Origin: Microbispora sp. H13382
GTDB lineage: Bacteria; Actinomycetota; Actinomycetes; Streptosporangiales; Streptosporangiaceae
Length of the DNA: 64,000 bases
Direction: 5' to 3'
Assembly (NCBI RefSeq): GCF_014161445.1
Contig: NZ_JABBXA010000019.1
Coordinates: forward strand, 1 to 64,000
Below are positions 34,243 to 43,914 of the stretch, piece after piece. Both the position numbers and the translations under genes were made by a program. The stretch's first letter is position 1, and every line of letters begins with the position of its first letter. The notes beneath the pieces were generated by a model that did not search any database, was not told the DNA's origin, and saw only the letters and a list, made by a program, of their open reading frames with translations.

Positions 34243-34404
34243 ATGGCGCTGCAGAGTTTGCAGATCACCGCGATCACGGCCATGCGGGCCCGCGACGTGT
34301 CCCGGCCGACGCCGGAGCAGCTGGAGGCCGCCGACCAGCGGCCGCTGCGCGACGAGACGCCCCGGCGGGAGCCCCGCCGGGGCCGGGACAGGGACGCGCG
34401 CTAG
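34243..34404 (+). CDS. small conserved-looking protein, 53 residues
   Basis: Begins MALQSLQITAITAMRARDVS and ends in an Arg/Asp-rich tail (PRREPRRGRDRDAR). The function is unknown. Support: the ATG is preceded by TAGGCT with exactly 6 nt between, the leaderless layout of neighbouring genes, codon third positions are GC-rich, and the stop lies just before the convergent rpiB. There is no Shine-Dalgarno. Confidence 0.5.
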   Translation: MALQSLQITAITAMRARDVSRPTPEQLEAADQRPLRDETPRREPRRGRDRDAR

Positions 34405-34410
34405 AGCTAC

Positions 34411-34881
34411 TCAGGCGGGCAGCGGCGGCAGTTCGCCGGTGGTCTCGTAGTCGGCGAGCTGGCGGATCCGCCGGGCGTGCCGCTCGGCCCCGGAGAACGG
34501 CGTGGCCAGGAAGAGCCCGACGAACCGGACGGCCTCCTCCGGCGTGTGCTGCCGGGCGCCCAGGCTGATCACGTTGGCGTCGTTGTGCTCGCGGGCCAGC
34601 TTCGCCGTGTCCTCGTTCCAGGCGAGGGCCGCGCGCACCCCCCGCACCTTGTTGGCGGCGATCTGCTCGCCGTTCCCCGAGCCGCCGATCACCACCCCGA
34701 GACTGCCCGCGTCGCCGGCCACGCCCTGGGCGGCGCGCAGCACGAACGGCGGATAGTCGTCCTCGGCGTCGTAGACGTGGGGCCCGCAGTCCTCCACGTC
34801 GTGGCCCTGCTCCTTCAGCCAGGAGACCAGGTGATTCTTCAGCTCGTAGCCGGCATGGTCGGCACCGATGTAGACACGCAC
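34411..34881 (-). CDS. rpiB: ribose-5-phosphate isomerase B
   Basis: 156 residues of the RpiB/LacAB fold (IGADHAGYELKNHL, DYPPF, VVIGGSGNGEQIAANKVRGVRAAL, ARQHTPEEAVRFVGLFLATPF). It interconverts ribose-5-P and ribulose-5-P. Actinobacterial RpiB uses Glu in place of the catalytic Cys (GSGNGEQIAANK shows this). GTG start at 34881. It diverges from def with 106 bp between. Confidence 0.95.
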   Translation of the reverse strand: MRVYIGADHAGYELKNHLVSWLKEQGHDVEDCGPHVYDAEDDYPPFVLRAAQGVAGDAGSLGVVIGGSGNGEQIAANKVRGVRAALAWNEDTAKLAREHNDANVISLGARQHTPEEAVRFVGLFLATPFSGAERHARRIRQLADYETTGELPPLPA

Positions 34882-34987
34882 GACACAAGTTTCCCAGAAG
34901 GCCTCTGGCGGAGACGACCCCGGGCTCCACTAAAGTAATAGCCAAGACGGCATCCGTCCCTTACACCTCCGGCCTGACAGGAGTGTC

Positions 34988-35476
34988 ATGCGCGAGCTGC
35001 GTTACGTCGGCGACCCGGTCCTCCGCACCCCCGCAGAACCGGTGACGGACTTCGACCGCGAGCTGCGCCGGCTGATCGAGGAGATGTTCGCCGTCATGTA
35101 CCAGGCCGACGGCGTGGGGCTGGCCGGGCCGCAGATCGGCGTGGGCCGCCGGCTGTTCGTCTACGACATCAGCAACCGCAAGGGCCACGTGATCAACCCG
35201 GAGCTCACGATCGACGACCCCGAGCAGGTCGTCGAGGAGGAGGGCTGCCTGTCGGTGCCCGGCAAGGAGACCGGCAAGCCGTTGTACGCCCCGACCGCCC
35301 GCGCCGCCGGGGTCACCCTGCGCGGGGTCGACAAGCTCGGCAGGCCCGTCGCCGTCAAGGCCCGGGGCATGCTCGCCCGGTGCTTCCAGCACGAGTTCGA
35401 CCACCTCGAAGGCACGCTGTACGTCGACCGGCTGGGCAAGGACGAGCGCCGCAAGATCCTCCTGCAGACGCCCTGA
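34988..35476 (+). CDS. def: peptide deformylase
   Basis: 162 residues with all three metal/catalytic motifs: GVGLAGPQIG (42-51), EEGCLSVPG and QHEFDHLEG. It removes the formyl group from nascent proteins. AGGAG precedes the ATG by 4 nt; a TAAAGT -10 candidate lies near 34932. The stop is 1 bp from the convergent aldehyde dehydrogenase stop. Confidence 0.95.
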   Translation: MRELRYVGDPVLRTPAEPVTDFDRELRRLIEEMFAVMYQADGVGLAGPQIGVGRRLFVYDISNRKGHVINPELTIDDPEQVVEEEGCLSVPGKETGKPLYAPTARAAGVTLRGVDKLGRPVAVKARGMLARCFQHEFDHLEGTLYVDRLGKDERRKILLQTP

Positions 35477-35477
35477 C

Positions 35478-36893
35478 TCAGAGCTGGATGGCCTTGACCT
35501 CCAGGAACTCCTCCAGGCCGAACTCGCCGAGCTCGCGGCCGATCCCGGAGTGCTTGTAGCCGCCGAACGGCGCCATCGTGTTGAACCGGCCGCCGTTGAC
35601 GGCCACCTGCCCGGTGCGCAGGCGGCGCGCGACCGCGAGCGCCCTGTCCTCGGTGCCCGCCCACACCGCCCCCGACAGCCCGTACGGCGTGCCGTTGGCG
35701 ATCTCGACGGCCTCGTTCTCCGACGAGAACGGGATGATCGACAGCACCGGGCCGAAGATCTCCTCCTGCTCGACGGACATGCCGGGCGAGACGCCCGCGA
35801 AGATCGTGGGCTCGACGTAGTAGCCGCGTTCCATGGGGTTGTCGGTCCCGCCGAGCACGAGGCGGGCGCCCTCCTCCTGGCCGCGGTTGATGTACCTGAC
35901 GACCCGGTCGCGCTGGGCGGCGGACACCAGCGGTCCCAGACGCGTGCCCTCGGCGAACGGATCTCCGGGAGCGTAGGCGCCGGCCGCCTCGACGGCGAGC
36001 CGTACCGCGTCGTCGTACTGGTCCCAGTGGACCAGCATCCGGCTCAGCGCCGAGCAGGTCTGGCCGGAGTTGAGGTACGCCCCGGCGACCCCGTTCTTCA
36101 CCGCCTTCTCCAGGTCGGCGTCGGGCAGGATGATGTTCGCCGACTTGCCGCCGAGCTCCAGGGCCACCCGCTTGACCGTCTCGGCCGCGAGGGCCGCGAC
36201 CCGGCGGCCGGCCCTGGTGGAACCGGTGAACGACACCATGTCGACGTCCGGATGGGCCGCGATGGCCTCGCCGACCACCGGCCCGTGACCGCTGACCATG
36301 TTGAACACGCCGGGCGGCAGGCCGACCTCGTGGAGGATGTCGGCCAGCGCGTACGCGGCGAGCGGCGCGACCTCGCTCGGCTTGAGCACCACCGTGCAGC
36401 CTGCGGCCAAAGCCGGGGCCACCTTGCACACGACCTGGTGGAGCGGGTAGTTCCACGGCGTGATCGCGCCCACCACGCCGACGGGCTCGCGCACGATCAG
36501 CGAGTTGCCCACACGGCCGGCGTCGAACTCGTACCTCTTGGCGAGGTCGGCGTAGAAGGCCAGCACCTCGGCGGGCATCAGCGTCTGCACCTTCAGCGCG
36601 AGCGTGAGCGGAGCCCCCATATCGGTGGCGATCGTCGCCGCGATCTCCTGGGCGCGTTCCTTGAGCAGCCCGGCCGCCGCCCCCAGGAACGCGGCGCGTT
36701 CGGCCGGATCCAGGGCCGACCAGGAGGGGAAGGCGGCACGGGCGGCGGCGACGGCGGACTCGACGTCGGCGGGCGACCCCGCGGGCACCCGGTCCACGAC
36801 CTCCTCGGTCGCGGGGTTGACGACGTCGACGGCCTCGCGGGAGGAGGACGGGACCCAGGCTCCGTTCACGTAGAGGTGACGCATGTCACTCAT
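35478..36893 (-). CDS. NAD(P)-dependent aldehyde dehydrogenase
   Basis: 471 residues. NAD-binding [10 protein letters not shown] and FTGSTRAG, catalytic Glu in [10 protein letters not shown] and catalytic Cys in [11 protein letters not shown], and the [13 protein letters not shown] motif near the C-terminus. The substrate is undetermined; it resembles broad-specificity ALDHs. ATG start with GCAAGG just upstream. No pathway genes are adjacent. Confidence 0.92.
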   Translation of the reverse strand: MSDMRHLYVNGAWVPSSSREAVDVVNPATEEVVDRVPAGSPADVESAVAAARAAFPSWSALDPAERAAFLGAAAGLLKERAQEIAATIATDMGAPLTLALKVQTLMPAEVLAFYADLAKRYEFDAGRVGNSLIVREPVGVVGAITPWNYPLHQVVCKVAPALAAGCTVVLKPSEVAPLAAYALADILHEVGLPPGVFNMVSGHGPVVGEAIAAHPDVDMVSFTGSTRAGRRVAALAAETVKRVALELGGKSANIILPDADLEKAVKNGVAGAYLNSGQTCSALSRMLVHWDQYDDAVRLAVEAAGAYAPGDPFAEGTRLGPLVSAAQRDRVVRYINRGQEEGARLVLGGTDNPMERGYYVEPTIFAGVSPGMSVEQEEIFGPVLSIIPFSSENEAVEIANGTPYGLSGAVWAGTEDRALAVARRLRTGQVAVNGGRFNTMAPFGGYKHSGIGRELGEFGLEEFLEVKAIQL

Positions 36894-36978
36894 CCTTGCG
36901 CCTCGACTGTCAGATGGCGAGTCTTCCGGCCGAAACCTTTCCGATCGATTCGCGCGCCGGTGAAGGAGCCTGTAAGTC

Positions 36979-37587
36979 TCAGGTGAAGATCGGGTCTCGG
37001 GTCCGGGACCGCTTCAGCTCGAAGAAGCCGTCGGTGCCGGCGACGAGCAGGACGCCGTCCCACAGCCGGGCGGCGGCCTCGCCCCTCGGGATCGGCGACA
37101 CGACGGGGCCGAAGAACGCCGTGCCCTGGACGGCGACGACGGGCGTGCCGACCTCCTGACCGACCAGGTCGATGCCCTCGCCGTGCGAGCGCCGGATCGC
37201 CTCGTCGTACTCGTCCGAGTCGTGCGCGGCGACCAGCGCGGAGTCGAGCCCGGCGGCGGTGAGGGCCTCGGCGAGCGTGGCCCGGTCGCGCTCGCGCCCC
37301 TCGTCGTGGAAGCGCCTTCCGATCTCGGTGTAGAGGTCGCCGAGGACCTCCTCGCCGTACTTGTCCGCCGCGGCGGCGAGCACCCGTACGGCGCCGAGCG
37401 TCTGCTCGACCCGCTCGCGGTAGTCGGCGGGGATGTCCTTGTCCTCGTTGAGCACCGCCAGGCTCATGATGTGCCAGCGCACATCGATGGGCCGCAGCGC
37501 GGCCACCTCGTGGATCCAGCGCGAGGTGATCCACGCCCAGGGGCAGGCGGGGTCGAACCAGAAATCGACAAGCTTTCGGTCGGACAC
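36979..37587 (-). CDS. DsbA-family protein related to mycothiol-dependent nitroreductase (Rv2466c-like)
   Basis: 202 residues, thioredoxin fold with helical insertion. It closely follows the Rv2466c pattern (DFWFDPxCPWx[26 protein letters not shown] segment [41 protein letters not shown]). The active site is CPWA (Cys15, Ala18) and not CPWC, so only one active-site cysteine remains and a monothiol, mycothiol-dependent mechanism is implied. GTG start at 37587. It lies 85 bp upstream of the ALDH gene, probably in the same transcript. Confidence 0.85.
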   Translation of the reverse strand: MSDRKLVDFWFDPACPWAWITSRWIHEVAALRPIDVRWHIMSLAVLNEDKDIPADYRERVEQTLGAVRVLAAAADKYGEEVLGDLYTEIGRRFHDEGRERDRATLAEALTAAGLDSALVAAHDSDEYDEAIRRSHGEGIDLVGQEVGTPVVAVQGTAFFGPVVSPIPRGEAAARLWDGVLLVAGTDGFFELKRSRTRDPIFT

Positions 37588-37770
37588 TGTGACACCCTCT
37601 CGAACGGACTATGGTTCCCTCGGTCGTCAACCCGGGCAGGAAATCTCCTATTCCAGGTAGGAGCGATCTCGAATCCGCGATGTCCCCCGCGGCGTGGCAG
37701 GATTCATGCATTCCCTGACGCGACGGGGCGGCGGGGATCCGGGGGCTCGATCATGTGATGAGGAGCGGGT

Positions 37771-40335
37771 GTGGCAGGGAATCTGACACGGGACGAGGCT
37801 CGGGAGCGCGCTCGGCTGCTCTCCGTCCAGTCCTACCAGGTCGAACTCGACCTGACGGAGGGCGAGGAGCGGTACGAGAGCATCACGACGGTCCACTTCA
37901 CCTCGGACCGCGAGGGGGCGGACACCTTCATCGACCTGCACGGCGCGCACGTGCGGAAGGTCGTACTCAACGGCAGGGAGCTGGACGTCAGCACCTACGA
38001 CGCCGAGAAGGGGCGCATTCCGCTGCCGGGGCTGGCCGGGCACAACGAGCTGCGTGTGGACGCCGACTGCTCCTACATGCGCACCGGTGAGGGCCTGCAC
38101 CGCTTCGTCGACCCCGTGGACCAGCAGGTCTACCTGCACAGCCAGTTCGAGACGGCCGACGCCCACCGGATGTACGCCTGCTTCGACCAGCCGGACCTCA
38201 AGGCGACCTTCGAGCTGACCGTCCTCGCCCCCGCCGACTGGGAGGTGGTGTCCAACGCCGCCCCCGACGCGGTCGACCAGCTGGAGGAGCACCACGGGCG
38301 GCACGGCACGCTGCAGGCCGCCAAGCGTTGGCACTTCCCGCCGACCCCTGTCATGTCGACGTACATCACGGCCCTCATCGCCGGGCCGTACGCCGTCGTG
38401 CGGGACGAGCACGACGGCATCCCGCTCGGCGTCTACGTGCGGCGCTCGCTCGCGCAGTACCTCGACGCCGGGAACATCTTCGAGGTCACCAAGCAGGGCT
38501 TCGACTTCTTCCACCGCGTCTTCGGCCTGCGCTACCCCTTCGGCAAGTACGACCAGCTGTTCGTGCCCGAGTTCAACGCCGGCGCCATGGAGAACGCCGG
38601 GGCGGTGACGTTCCTGGAGGACTACGTCTTCCGCTCGCGCGTGACCGACGCGGTCATCGAGCGCCGCGCCGAGACGATCCTGCACGAGATGGCGCACATG
38701 TGGTTCGGCGACCTCGTCACCATGCGCTGGTGGGACGACCTGTGGCTGAACGAGTCGTTCGCCACCTACATGTCCGTGCTGTGCCAGGCCGAGGCCACCC
38801 GGTGGGGCCAGGGCGCGTGGACGACGTTCGCCAACGTCGAGAAGGCCTGGGCCTACCGGCAGGACCAGCTGCCCTCCACCCACCCCATCGCCGCCGACAT
38901 CCCGGACATGCAGGCCGTCGAGGTCAACTTCGACGGCATCACGTACGCCAAGGGCGCCTCGGTGCTCAAGCAGCTCGTCGCGTACGTGGGGCTCGACAAC
39001 TTCCTCGCCGGGGTGCGCGACTACTTCAACGAGCACGCCTGGAAGAACACCACCCTGCAGGACCTGCTGTCGGCGCTGGAGCGTACCTCCGGGCGCGACC
39101 TGTCGTCCTGGTCCAAGGAGTGGCTGGAGACCTCGGGCGTCAACACGCTGCGGCCGTCGTTCACCACGGACGACGAGGGCCGGTTCCTGAGCTTCGACGT
39201 GCTGCAGGAGGCCACGCAGGAGCACCCGACGCTGCGCTCGCACCGGGTGGCCATCGGCCTGTACTCCCTGCGGGACGGCGTGCTGACCAGGACCAAGCGG
39301 GTCGAGCTCGACGTGGTCGGGGCGCGGACGGCCGTGCCCGAGCTGGTCGGCGAGGCCCGGCCCGACCTCGTGCTGGTGAACGACGACGACCTCACCTACG
39401 CCAAGATCCGGCTCGACGAGCGGTCGCTGCAGACTCTCGTGAACGGCGGGATCACCGCGTTCAACGAGTCGCTGCCCCGCGCGCTGTGCTGGTCGGCCGC
39501 CTGGGACATGACGCGGGACGCCGAGATGGCCACCCGCGACTACGTCAAGCTGGTCGTCTCCGGCATCGACTCGGTGCGCGACATGACCGTCCTGCAGACC
39601 GTGCTGCGCCAGGCCCGCCAGGCCGTGCAGCAGTACGCCGACCCGGCGTGGCGGGACACCGGCCTCGCCGAGCTGGCCGGCGCGCTGCGCCGCCTGATCG
39701 CGGCGGCGGAGCCGGGCTCGGACCACCAGCTCGCCTACGTCAACGCCTTCGCCGCGACCGCCACCTCGCCCGACGACCTGGCGTTCCTCAAGGGCGTCCT
39801 CGACGGCACCGAGGTGCCCGGGGGCCTGGCCGTCGACACCGACCTGCGCTGGACGCTCATCCACGCGCTCGTGTCCGGCGGCGTGCTCGGCGCCGGGGAC
39901 ATCGACGCGGAGCTGGCGCGGGACGCCACCGCGACCGGCGAGCGCTCGGCCGCCACCAGCCGGGCGGCGATCCCGACCCCGGAGGCCAAGGCCGAGACCT
40001 GGGCGGCGCTCGTGGGAGGCGAGCTCAGCGGCGCGCTGCTGCGCTCCACGATCCTCGGCTTCGTGGACCCGCACCACCCCGAGCTGCTGGAGCCGTACGG
40101 CGACCGGTACTTCGAGGAGGTCGGGCGGATCTGGAGCGAGTGGACCTCCGACATGGCGCAGAACTTCGCCGTCGGCTGCTACCCCGCGCTGCTGATCCGT
40201 CCGGAGACCGTGGCCCGCACGCAGGACCACATCAGCGCGAAGCAGCCGCCGCACGCGCTGCGGCGCCTGCTGCTCGAGGGCGCCGACGGCGTCAGCCGGG
40301 CGCTGCGCGCCCGTGCCCGCGACGCCTCAGCCTGA
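37771..40335 (+). CDS. pepN: aminopeptidase N (M1 metallopeptidase)
   Basis: 854 residues. The exopeptidase motif GAMEN is at 271-275 and the zinc site HEMAHMWFGDLVTMRWWDDLWLNE starts at 305 (HExxH, then E 18 residues on; written here as HEMAH and LWLNE). The C-terminal ERAP1-like helical domain is complete. It is cytoplasmic and trims N-terminal residues from peptides, probably downstream of Clp and other proteases. GTG start at 37771 with GAGGAG upstream. Confidence 0.95.
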   Translation: MAGNLTRDEARERARLLSVQSYQVELDLTEGEERYESITTVHFTSDREGADTFIDLHGAHVRKVVLNGRELDVSTYDAEKGRIPLPGLAGHNELRVDADCSYMRTGEGLHRFVDPVDQQVYLHSQFETADAHRMYACFDQPDLKATFELTVLAPADWEVVSNAAPDAVDQLEEHHGRHGTLQAAKRWHFPPTPVMSTYITALIAGPYAVVRDEHDGIPLGVYVRRSLAQYLDAGNIFEVTKQGFDFFHRVFGLRYPFGKYDQLFVPEFNAGAMENAGAVTFLEDYVFRSRVTDAVIERRAETILHEMAHMWFGDLVTMRWWDDLWLNESFATYMSVLCQAEATRWGQGAWTTFANVEKAWAYRQDQLPSTHPIAADIPDMQAVEVNFDGITYAKGASVLKQLVAYVGLDNFLAGVRDYFNEHAWKNTTLQDLLSALERTSGRDLSSWSKEWLETSGVNTLRPSFTTDDEGRFLSFDVLQEATQEHPTLRSHRVAIGLYSLRDGVLTRTKRVELDVVGARTAVPELVGEARPDLVLVNDDDLTYAKIRLDERSLQTLVNGGITAFNESLPRALCWSAAWDMTRDAEMATRDYVKLVVSGIDSVRDMTVLQTVLRQARQAVQQYADPAWRDTGLAELAGALRRLIAAAEPGSDHQLAYVNAFAATATSPDDLAFLKGVLDGTEVPGGLAVDTDLRWTLIHALVSGGVLGAGDIDAELARDATATGERSAATSRAAIPTPEAKAETWAALVGGELSGALLRSTILGFVDPHHPELLEPYGDRYFEEVGRIWSEWTSDMAQNFAVGCYPALLIRPETVARTQDHISAKQPPHALRRLLLEGADGVSRALRARARDASA

Positions 40336-40360
40336 CGCGTCTCACCTGATTCCGCGAACC

Positions 40361-40398
40361 CCCGAGGGCCCCGGCGAAGCACCGCCGGGGCCCTCGGG
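40361..40398 (+). terminator. pepN terminator
   Basis: A perfect 16-bp stem (CCCGAGGGCCCCGGCG / CGCCGGGGCCCTCGGG) with a 6-nt loop, 25 bp after the pepN stop. No T tract. Confidence 0.75.
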
Positions 40399-40543
40399 CG
40401 TGCCGGGGGCCTTCAGCGGGGCTGATGAAAGCGCGGCGCAAGCCCCGTGCAAGGCACCGGCGGTGCCATGGGCGCACCGGGCCGTCCGCCAGGCCGTTTA
40501 CAGGGGGGACGGACCGGGACTACCGTCCGTGCAGGAGGCCTCC

Positions 40544-41095
40544 ATGATCCCCTTGATCGTCGCCCTCGCCGTCGTGGCCGTCCTCGTCGCGGCGTTCGTC
40601 TCCGTCTACAACCGTCTCGTACGCGCCCGCAACAACGCCGACAACGCCTGGGCGCAGATCGACGTGCAGCTCAAGCGCCGCTACGACCTGATCCCCAACC
40701 TCGTGGAGACCGTCAAGGGCTACGCCGCCCACGAGCGGGCCACGCTGGAGGCCGTCGTCGCGGCGCGCTCCCGGGCGATCGGCGCCCGGGGCCCGGCCGA
40801 GCAGGCGGCCGCCGAGAACATGCTGTCGGACGCGCTGAAGAGCCTGATCGCGGTGGCCGAGGCCCACCCCGATCTCAAGGCGAGCACCAACTTCGCCGAG
40901 CTCCAGGAGGAGCTGGCCGCCACCGAGAACCGGATCGCCTACTCCCGGCAGTACTACAACGACGCCGTCCTGACCTACAACAACGCCGTCCAGGCGGTTC
41001 CCGCGAACATCGTGGCCGGGATGACCGGTTTCGCACCCCGCGAGTACTTCCAGGCGCCCGGCGAGGAGCGCGGCCCCGTGCGGGTCAGGTTCTGA
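40544..41095 (+). CDS. lemA: LemA family protein
   Basis: 183 residues: one N-terminal membrane helix (LIVALAVVAVLVAAFVSVY) then the LemA helical domain (NRLVRARNNADNAWAQIDVQLKRR in two parts NRLVRARNNADNAW and QIDVQLKRRYDLIPNLVETV, ENRIAYSRQYYNDAV, FAPREYFQA). The function is unknown; it is usually linked to a DUF2207 membrane protein, as here. GGAGG precedes the ATG by 5 nt. Confidence 0.92.
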   Translation: MIPLIVALAVVAVLVAAFVSVYNRLVRARNNADNAWAQIDVQLKRRYDLIPNLVETVKGYAAHERATLEAVVAARSRAIGARGPAEQAAAENMLSDALKSLIAVAEAHPDLKASTNFAELQEELAATENRIAYSRQYYNDAVLTYNNAVQAVPANIVAGMTGFAPREYFQAPGEERGPVRVRF

Positions 41096-41097
41096 CC

Positions 41098-42933
41098 ATG
41101 CCCGCCTGGGTGGCCGCCGCGGCGGCGACCGGCCTGTGGCTGCTGCTCCTGCTCGCGCTCGCCGTGGCGACGAGGAACCCGGACGTCGAGCCGGGACCGG
41201 CCACCGGGGAGCTCGCCGGGCACTCCCCCGCGGTGGTCGACCTGATCACCGGAAACTGGCGGCTGTGCGACGAGGCGGTCTCGGCCACCCTGCTCGACCT
41301 GGCCGCCAGGGGAGTCCTGGCCGTCGAGGAGATCGGCCCCGAGCTGTCCCTCGTACGGCTGCGCAAGGAGCCGGGCGGCCTGCGGCCGTACGAGCGGCTC
41401 GTCTACGACCACGTGCGCTCGCTGGCGGTCGACGGCGTGGTCGCGACGGGTGCGCTGGCCGAGGGGTCGCGCGACCTCGGCCGGTGGTGGAAGAGCTTCC
41501 GCAAGAAGGTGATCGTCGAAGCGCGGGAGCAGGGCCTGTCCCGGCCGCGCTGGAGCCGGGCGCACGCGCTGCTCCTCAGCCTGGCCGCGAGCGTCCCCGC
41601 CGTGGCGATCGGCATCGCGGTCTCCATTGACGACACCCGTACGCACCGCGACGGCGGAGTCGGTGCGGCGATCGTGTCCTTCGCCCTACTCCTGGCGTTG
41701 ATGGGCAGGCTGAACGGGGAGCGCGGCACGGCCGAGGGGGCCGGGGCCGCCGCGCACTGGCTCGGCGTCCGCGAGCACCTGCGGGCGACCGGGCGGTTCG
41801 CCGAGCAGCCCGCCGCCTCGGTCACGATCTGGGGCCGCCACCTCGCGTACGCCGCCGCGCTCGGGCTCGCGCCGCGGGCCGTCAGGAGCCTTCCGGTCAG
41901 CACCCCGGCCGACGACAACCGGGCCTGGTCCGACTACGGCGGGATGTGGCACGTCGTGGACGTCCGCTACCCCTCGCGCCTGCTGTGGGGCCGGCCGCCG
42001 GGACGGACGATCGGCCGGGGTTTCATAGCCGGCTGGTTCGCCGGGTTCTTCAGCTGGATCCTCCTGGTGCTCGCCGCCGCCTTCGGCGTGTGGCCGGACG
42101 GGCTCGTCCTGCCCGCCGCCCTCGCCGTCGGGCTGGCGGTCGCCGGTTTGCCGATCATGTACGCGATCTCCGACCTCGGCGGCGCCGCGACGGTCGAGGG
42201 CCAGATCGTCCGGCTGCGCCGCTTCCAGGACGGCGGAAAGGCGAACGACGACCCCAAGTGGACGTACTGGTGCGCGATCGACGAAGGAGCCTCGCGCGAG
42301 GTCAGGGCCATGTGCCTGAGCGAGGAGATGTGGCACCCGCTGCGGGAGGGCGACAAGGTGCGCGCCGTGGTGGGGCGCAGGCTCGGCTGGATCAGGCGGA
42401 TCGACGTGATCGAGGACTCGCGTCCACGAGACGCCCCCTCCTACGACGACACCGGTGAGCACCTGGTGGACGCGCCGGAGAACCTGGGCGAGGTGCGGAT
42501 ACTGCCCGAGCCCCTGGCCCGTGGGACGACGGCGAACGGCGTGCACCCGGCCGACCTCGTCACCCCCGCCGACCTCAAGCGCGCCCTCGGGATCGACGTC
42601 GGGGCCCCTGTGGCGTGCGACGGCCCGCCCGCGCCGTCCTGGCTCCACGTCGACTCCTGCCGGTACGAGACCGGCACGGGCGTGACGGTGGACGTCCACG
42701 CCGCCACCGGCCTGCGCTCCCGCTACCTCATGGTGGTCGGGCACACGCTGACCCGGGTTCAGGGCCGGCCGGTCGAGGGGGTCGGGGACGGCGCCATGCT
42801 CTACCCCGGCCTGGTGTCGGCGGCCACCCGCCGGGGCACGTTCGCGATCGCCGTGTCGTCCCCGCAGGGCCCGCCGCCGCCCGGCCCGCTGATCGAGCTC
42901 GCCCGTACGGCCGCCGCCCGCCTCAGTCAGTAA
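41098..42933 (+). CDS. DUF2207-like multi-domain membrane protein
   Basis: 611 residues, starting 2 bp after the lemA stop, so the two form an operon. The N-terminal membrane helix is followed by a winged-helix-like DUF2207 cytoplasmic part (CDEAVSATLLDLAARGVLAVEEIG), two further membrane pairs (about 165-205 and 305-355: IAGWFAGFFSWILLVLAAAFG, ALAVGLAVAGLPIMYAI) and a long C-terminal region with an OB-like segment (WHPLREGDKVRAVVGRRLGWI) and a DUF3558-like portion. The extra C-terminal half is longer than simple DUF2207 proteins. Function unknown. Confidence 0.78.
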   Translation: MPAWVAAAAATGLWLLLLLALAVATRNPDVEPGPATGELAGHSPAVVDLITGNWRLCDEAVSATLLDLAARGVLAVEEIGPELSLVRLRKEPGGLRPYERLVYDHVRSLAVDGVVATGALAEGSRDLGRWWKSFRKKVIVEAREQGLSRPRWSRAHALLLSLAASVPAVAIGIAVSIDDTRTHRDGGVGAAIVSFALLLALMGRLNGERGTAEGAGAAAHWLGVREHLRATGRFAEQPAASVTIWGRHLAYAAALGLAPRAVRSLPVSTPADDNRAWSDYGGMWHVVDVRYPSRLLWGRPPGRTIGRGFIAGWFAGFFSWILLVLAAAFGVWPDGLVLPAALAVGLAVAGLPIMYAISDLGGAATVEGQIVRLRRFQDGGKANDDPKWTYWCAIDEGASREVRAMCLSEEMWHPLREGDKVRAVVGRRLGWIRRIDVIEDSRPRDAPSYDDTGEHLVDAPENLGEVRILPEPLARGTTANGVHPADLVTPADLKRALGIDVGAPVACDGPPAPSWLHVDSCRYETGTGVTVDVHAATGLRSRYLMVVGHTLTRVQGRPVEGVGDGAMLYPGLVSAATRRGTFAIAVSSPQGPPPPGPLIELARTAAARLSQ

Positions 42934-42936
42934 GGT
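42931..42936 (+). promoter_or_regulatory. -10 box (TAAGGT) overlapping the previous stop codon
   Basis: TAAGGT at 42931-42936 includes the TAA stop of the DUF2207 gene and stands 6 nt before the GTG at 42943: an intra-operon leaderless promoter candidate. Confidence 0.45.
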
Positions 42937-42942
42937 CGTCGG

Positions 42943-43911
42943 GTGCACTCAGCCCGAGACCTGTTGATCGCCCTGGCTCGTAGGCATTCGTTCGGCGACG
43001 TCGGCGCGCTGGCGCCCGACGTGCTCGGAGAGGGCGGGCAGGCGGCCCTGGTGGCGTCGGTCTGCGAGTTCGGCCAGCGGCTGCTCACCCTCGACGCGGA
43101 GGACTTCGCCACCGAGATCGACGCTCAGACGGTGCCCGCCGACCTGCGCAGGCGCGCCCGCGCGTGCCACATGCCGCAGACGCCGAGGGAGCAGCCGCGC
43201 GGCGCGCTCGACTCGCTGCGACCGGCCTACGCACTGCTCCTGGAGGTGATCGAGGCCCGCTGGCGGCGGCGCGAGCTCAGCGCGATGATCGCGGCCGTCC
43301 ACATCTGCAGCGAGTATCTGCCCCTGCTCGCCTTCGAGCCCGCGCTCGGCCACGCGGGCGACCCGGTCCGCTGGCCGGAGGGCCTGCGCGCCCCCGGCAG
43401 CCGGTTCGGGACCATGCCCGTCAGGGAGTGCGACCACACCAGGGCCGAGCGGTCGGCGGCCGAGCGGACGCTGCGCGTGGCCGTGGAGCCGCCGCCGGGC
43501 TGGCGGGCCTACTTCGACCGGCAGCACAGTCAGGTGGCGGGGGCCCTGGCCACCTGCGCCGGCCGGTGCCGCACCCCCTGCCGGGCACTCGCCTGGGTGC
43601 CGGACCTCGACGACCTGTCCGCCCGCTGCCGGATCGCGCTGGCGTTCGCCGACACCCCGCTCGTACGGCTGCGCCACGCGGCCCCGGTGGGCCACGGCTT
43701 CGGCGTGCCGTCGCCGGAGGAGGTGCTGGAGGCGTGGGAGCGCAGCCGGGCCGCGCTGGCCAAGCACGACGCGGCCCGCGAGGTCACCGAGGACGACGAC
43801 TTCCCGCTGCCGGGTCTGCCCGCCCTGTTCTCCGCCGTGGCGGCGGCGCCGGTGCGACCGGCCACGCTGCTCGCCGACGTCGCCGCCCACGTGGTGGGAC
43901 TGCTCCGGTAG
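42943..43911 (+). CDS. conserved hypothetical protein
   Basis: 322 residues that I do not recognise. Helical and Arg/Ala-rich, with several Cys/His pairs (RACHMPQTP, ECDHTRAERS, TCAGRCRTPCRALAW) that could bind metal, though no known zinc motif is clear. No signal peptide or membrane helix. GTG start with a -10 box 6 nt upstream, so probably leaderless, although it also lies only 9 bp behind the DUF2207 gene. Codon usage is like its neighbours, so it is a real gene. Confidence 0.7.
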   Translation: MHSARDLLIALARRHSFGDVGALAPDVLGEGGQAALVASVCEFGQRLLTLDAEDFATEIDAQTVPADLRRRARACHMPQTPREQPRGALDSLRPAYALLLEVIEARWRRRELSAMIAAVHICSEYLPLLAFEPALGHAGDPVRWPEGLRAPGSRFGTMPVRECDHTRAERSAAERTLRVAVEPPPGWRAYFDRQHSQVAGALATCAGRCRTPCRALAWVPDLDDLSARCRIALAFADTPLVRLRHAAPVGHGFGVPSPEEVLEAWERSRAALAKHDAAREVTEDDDFPLPGLPALFSAVAAAPVRPATLLADVAAHVVGLLR

Positions 43912-43914
43912 CCG

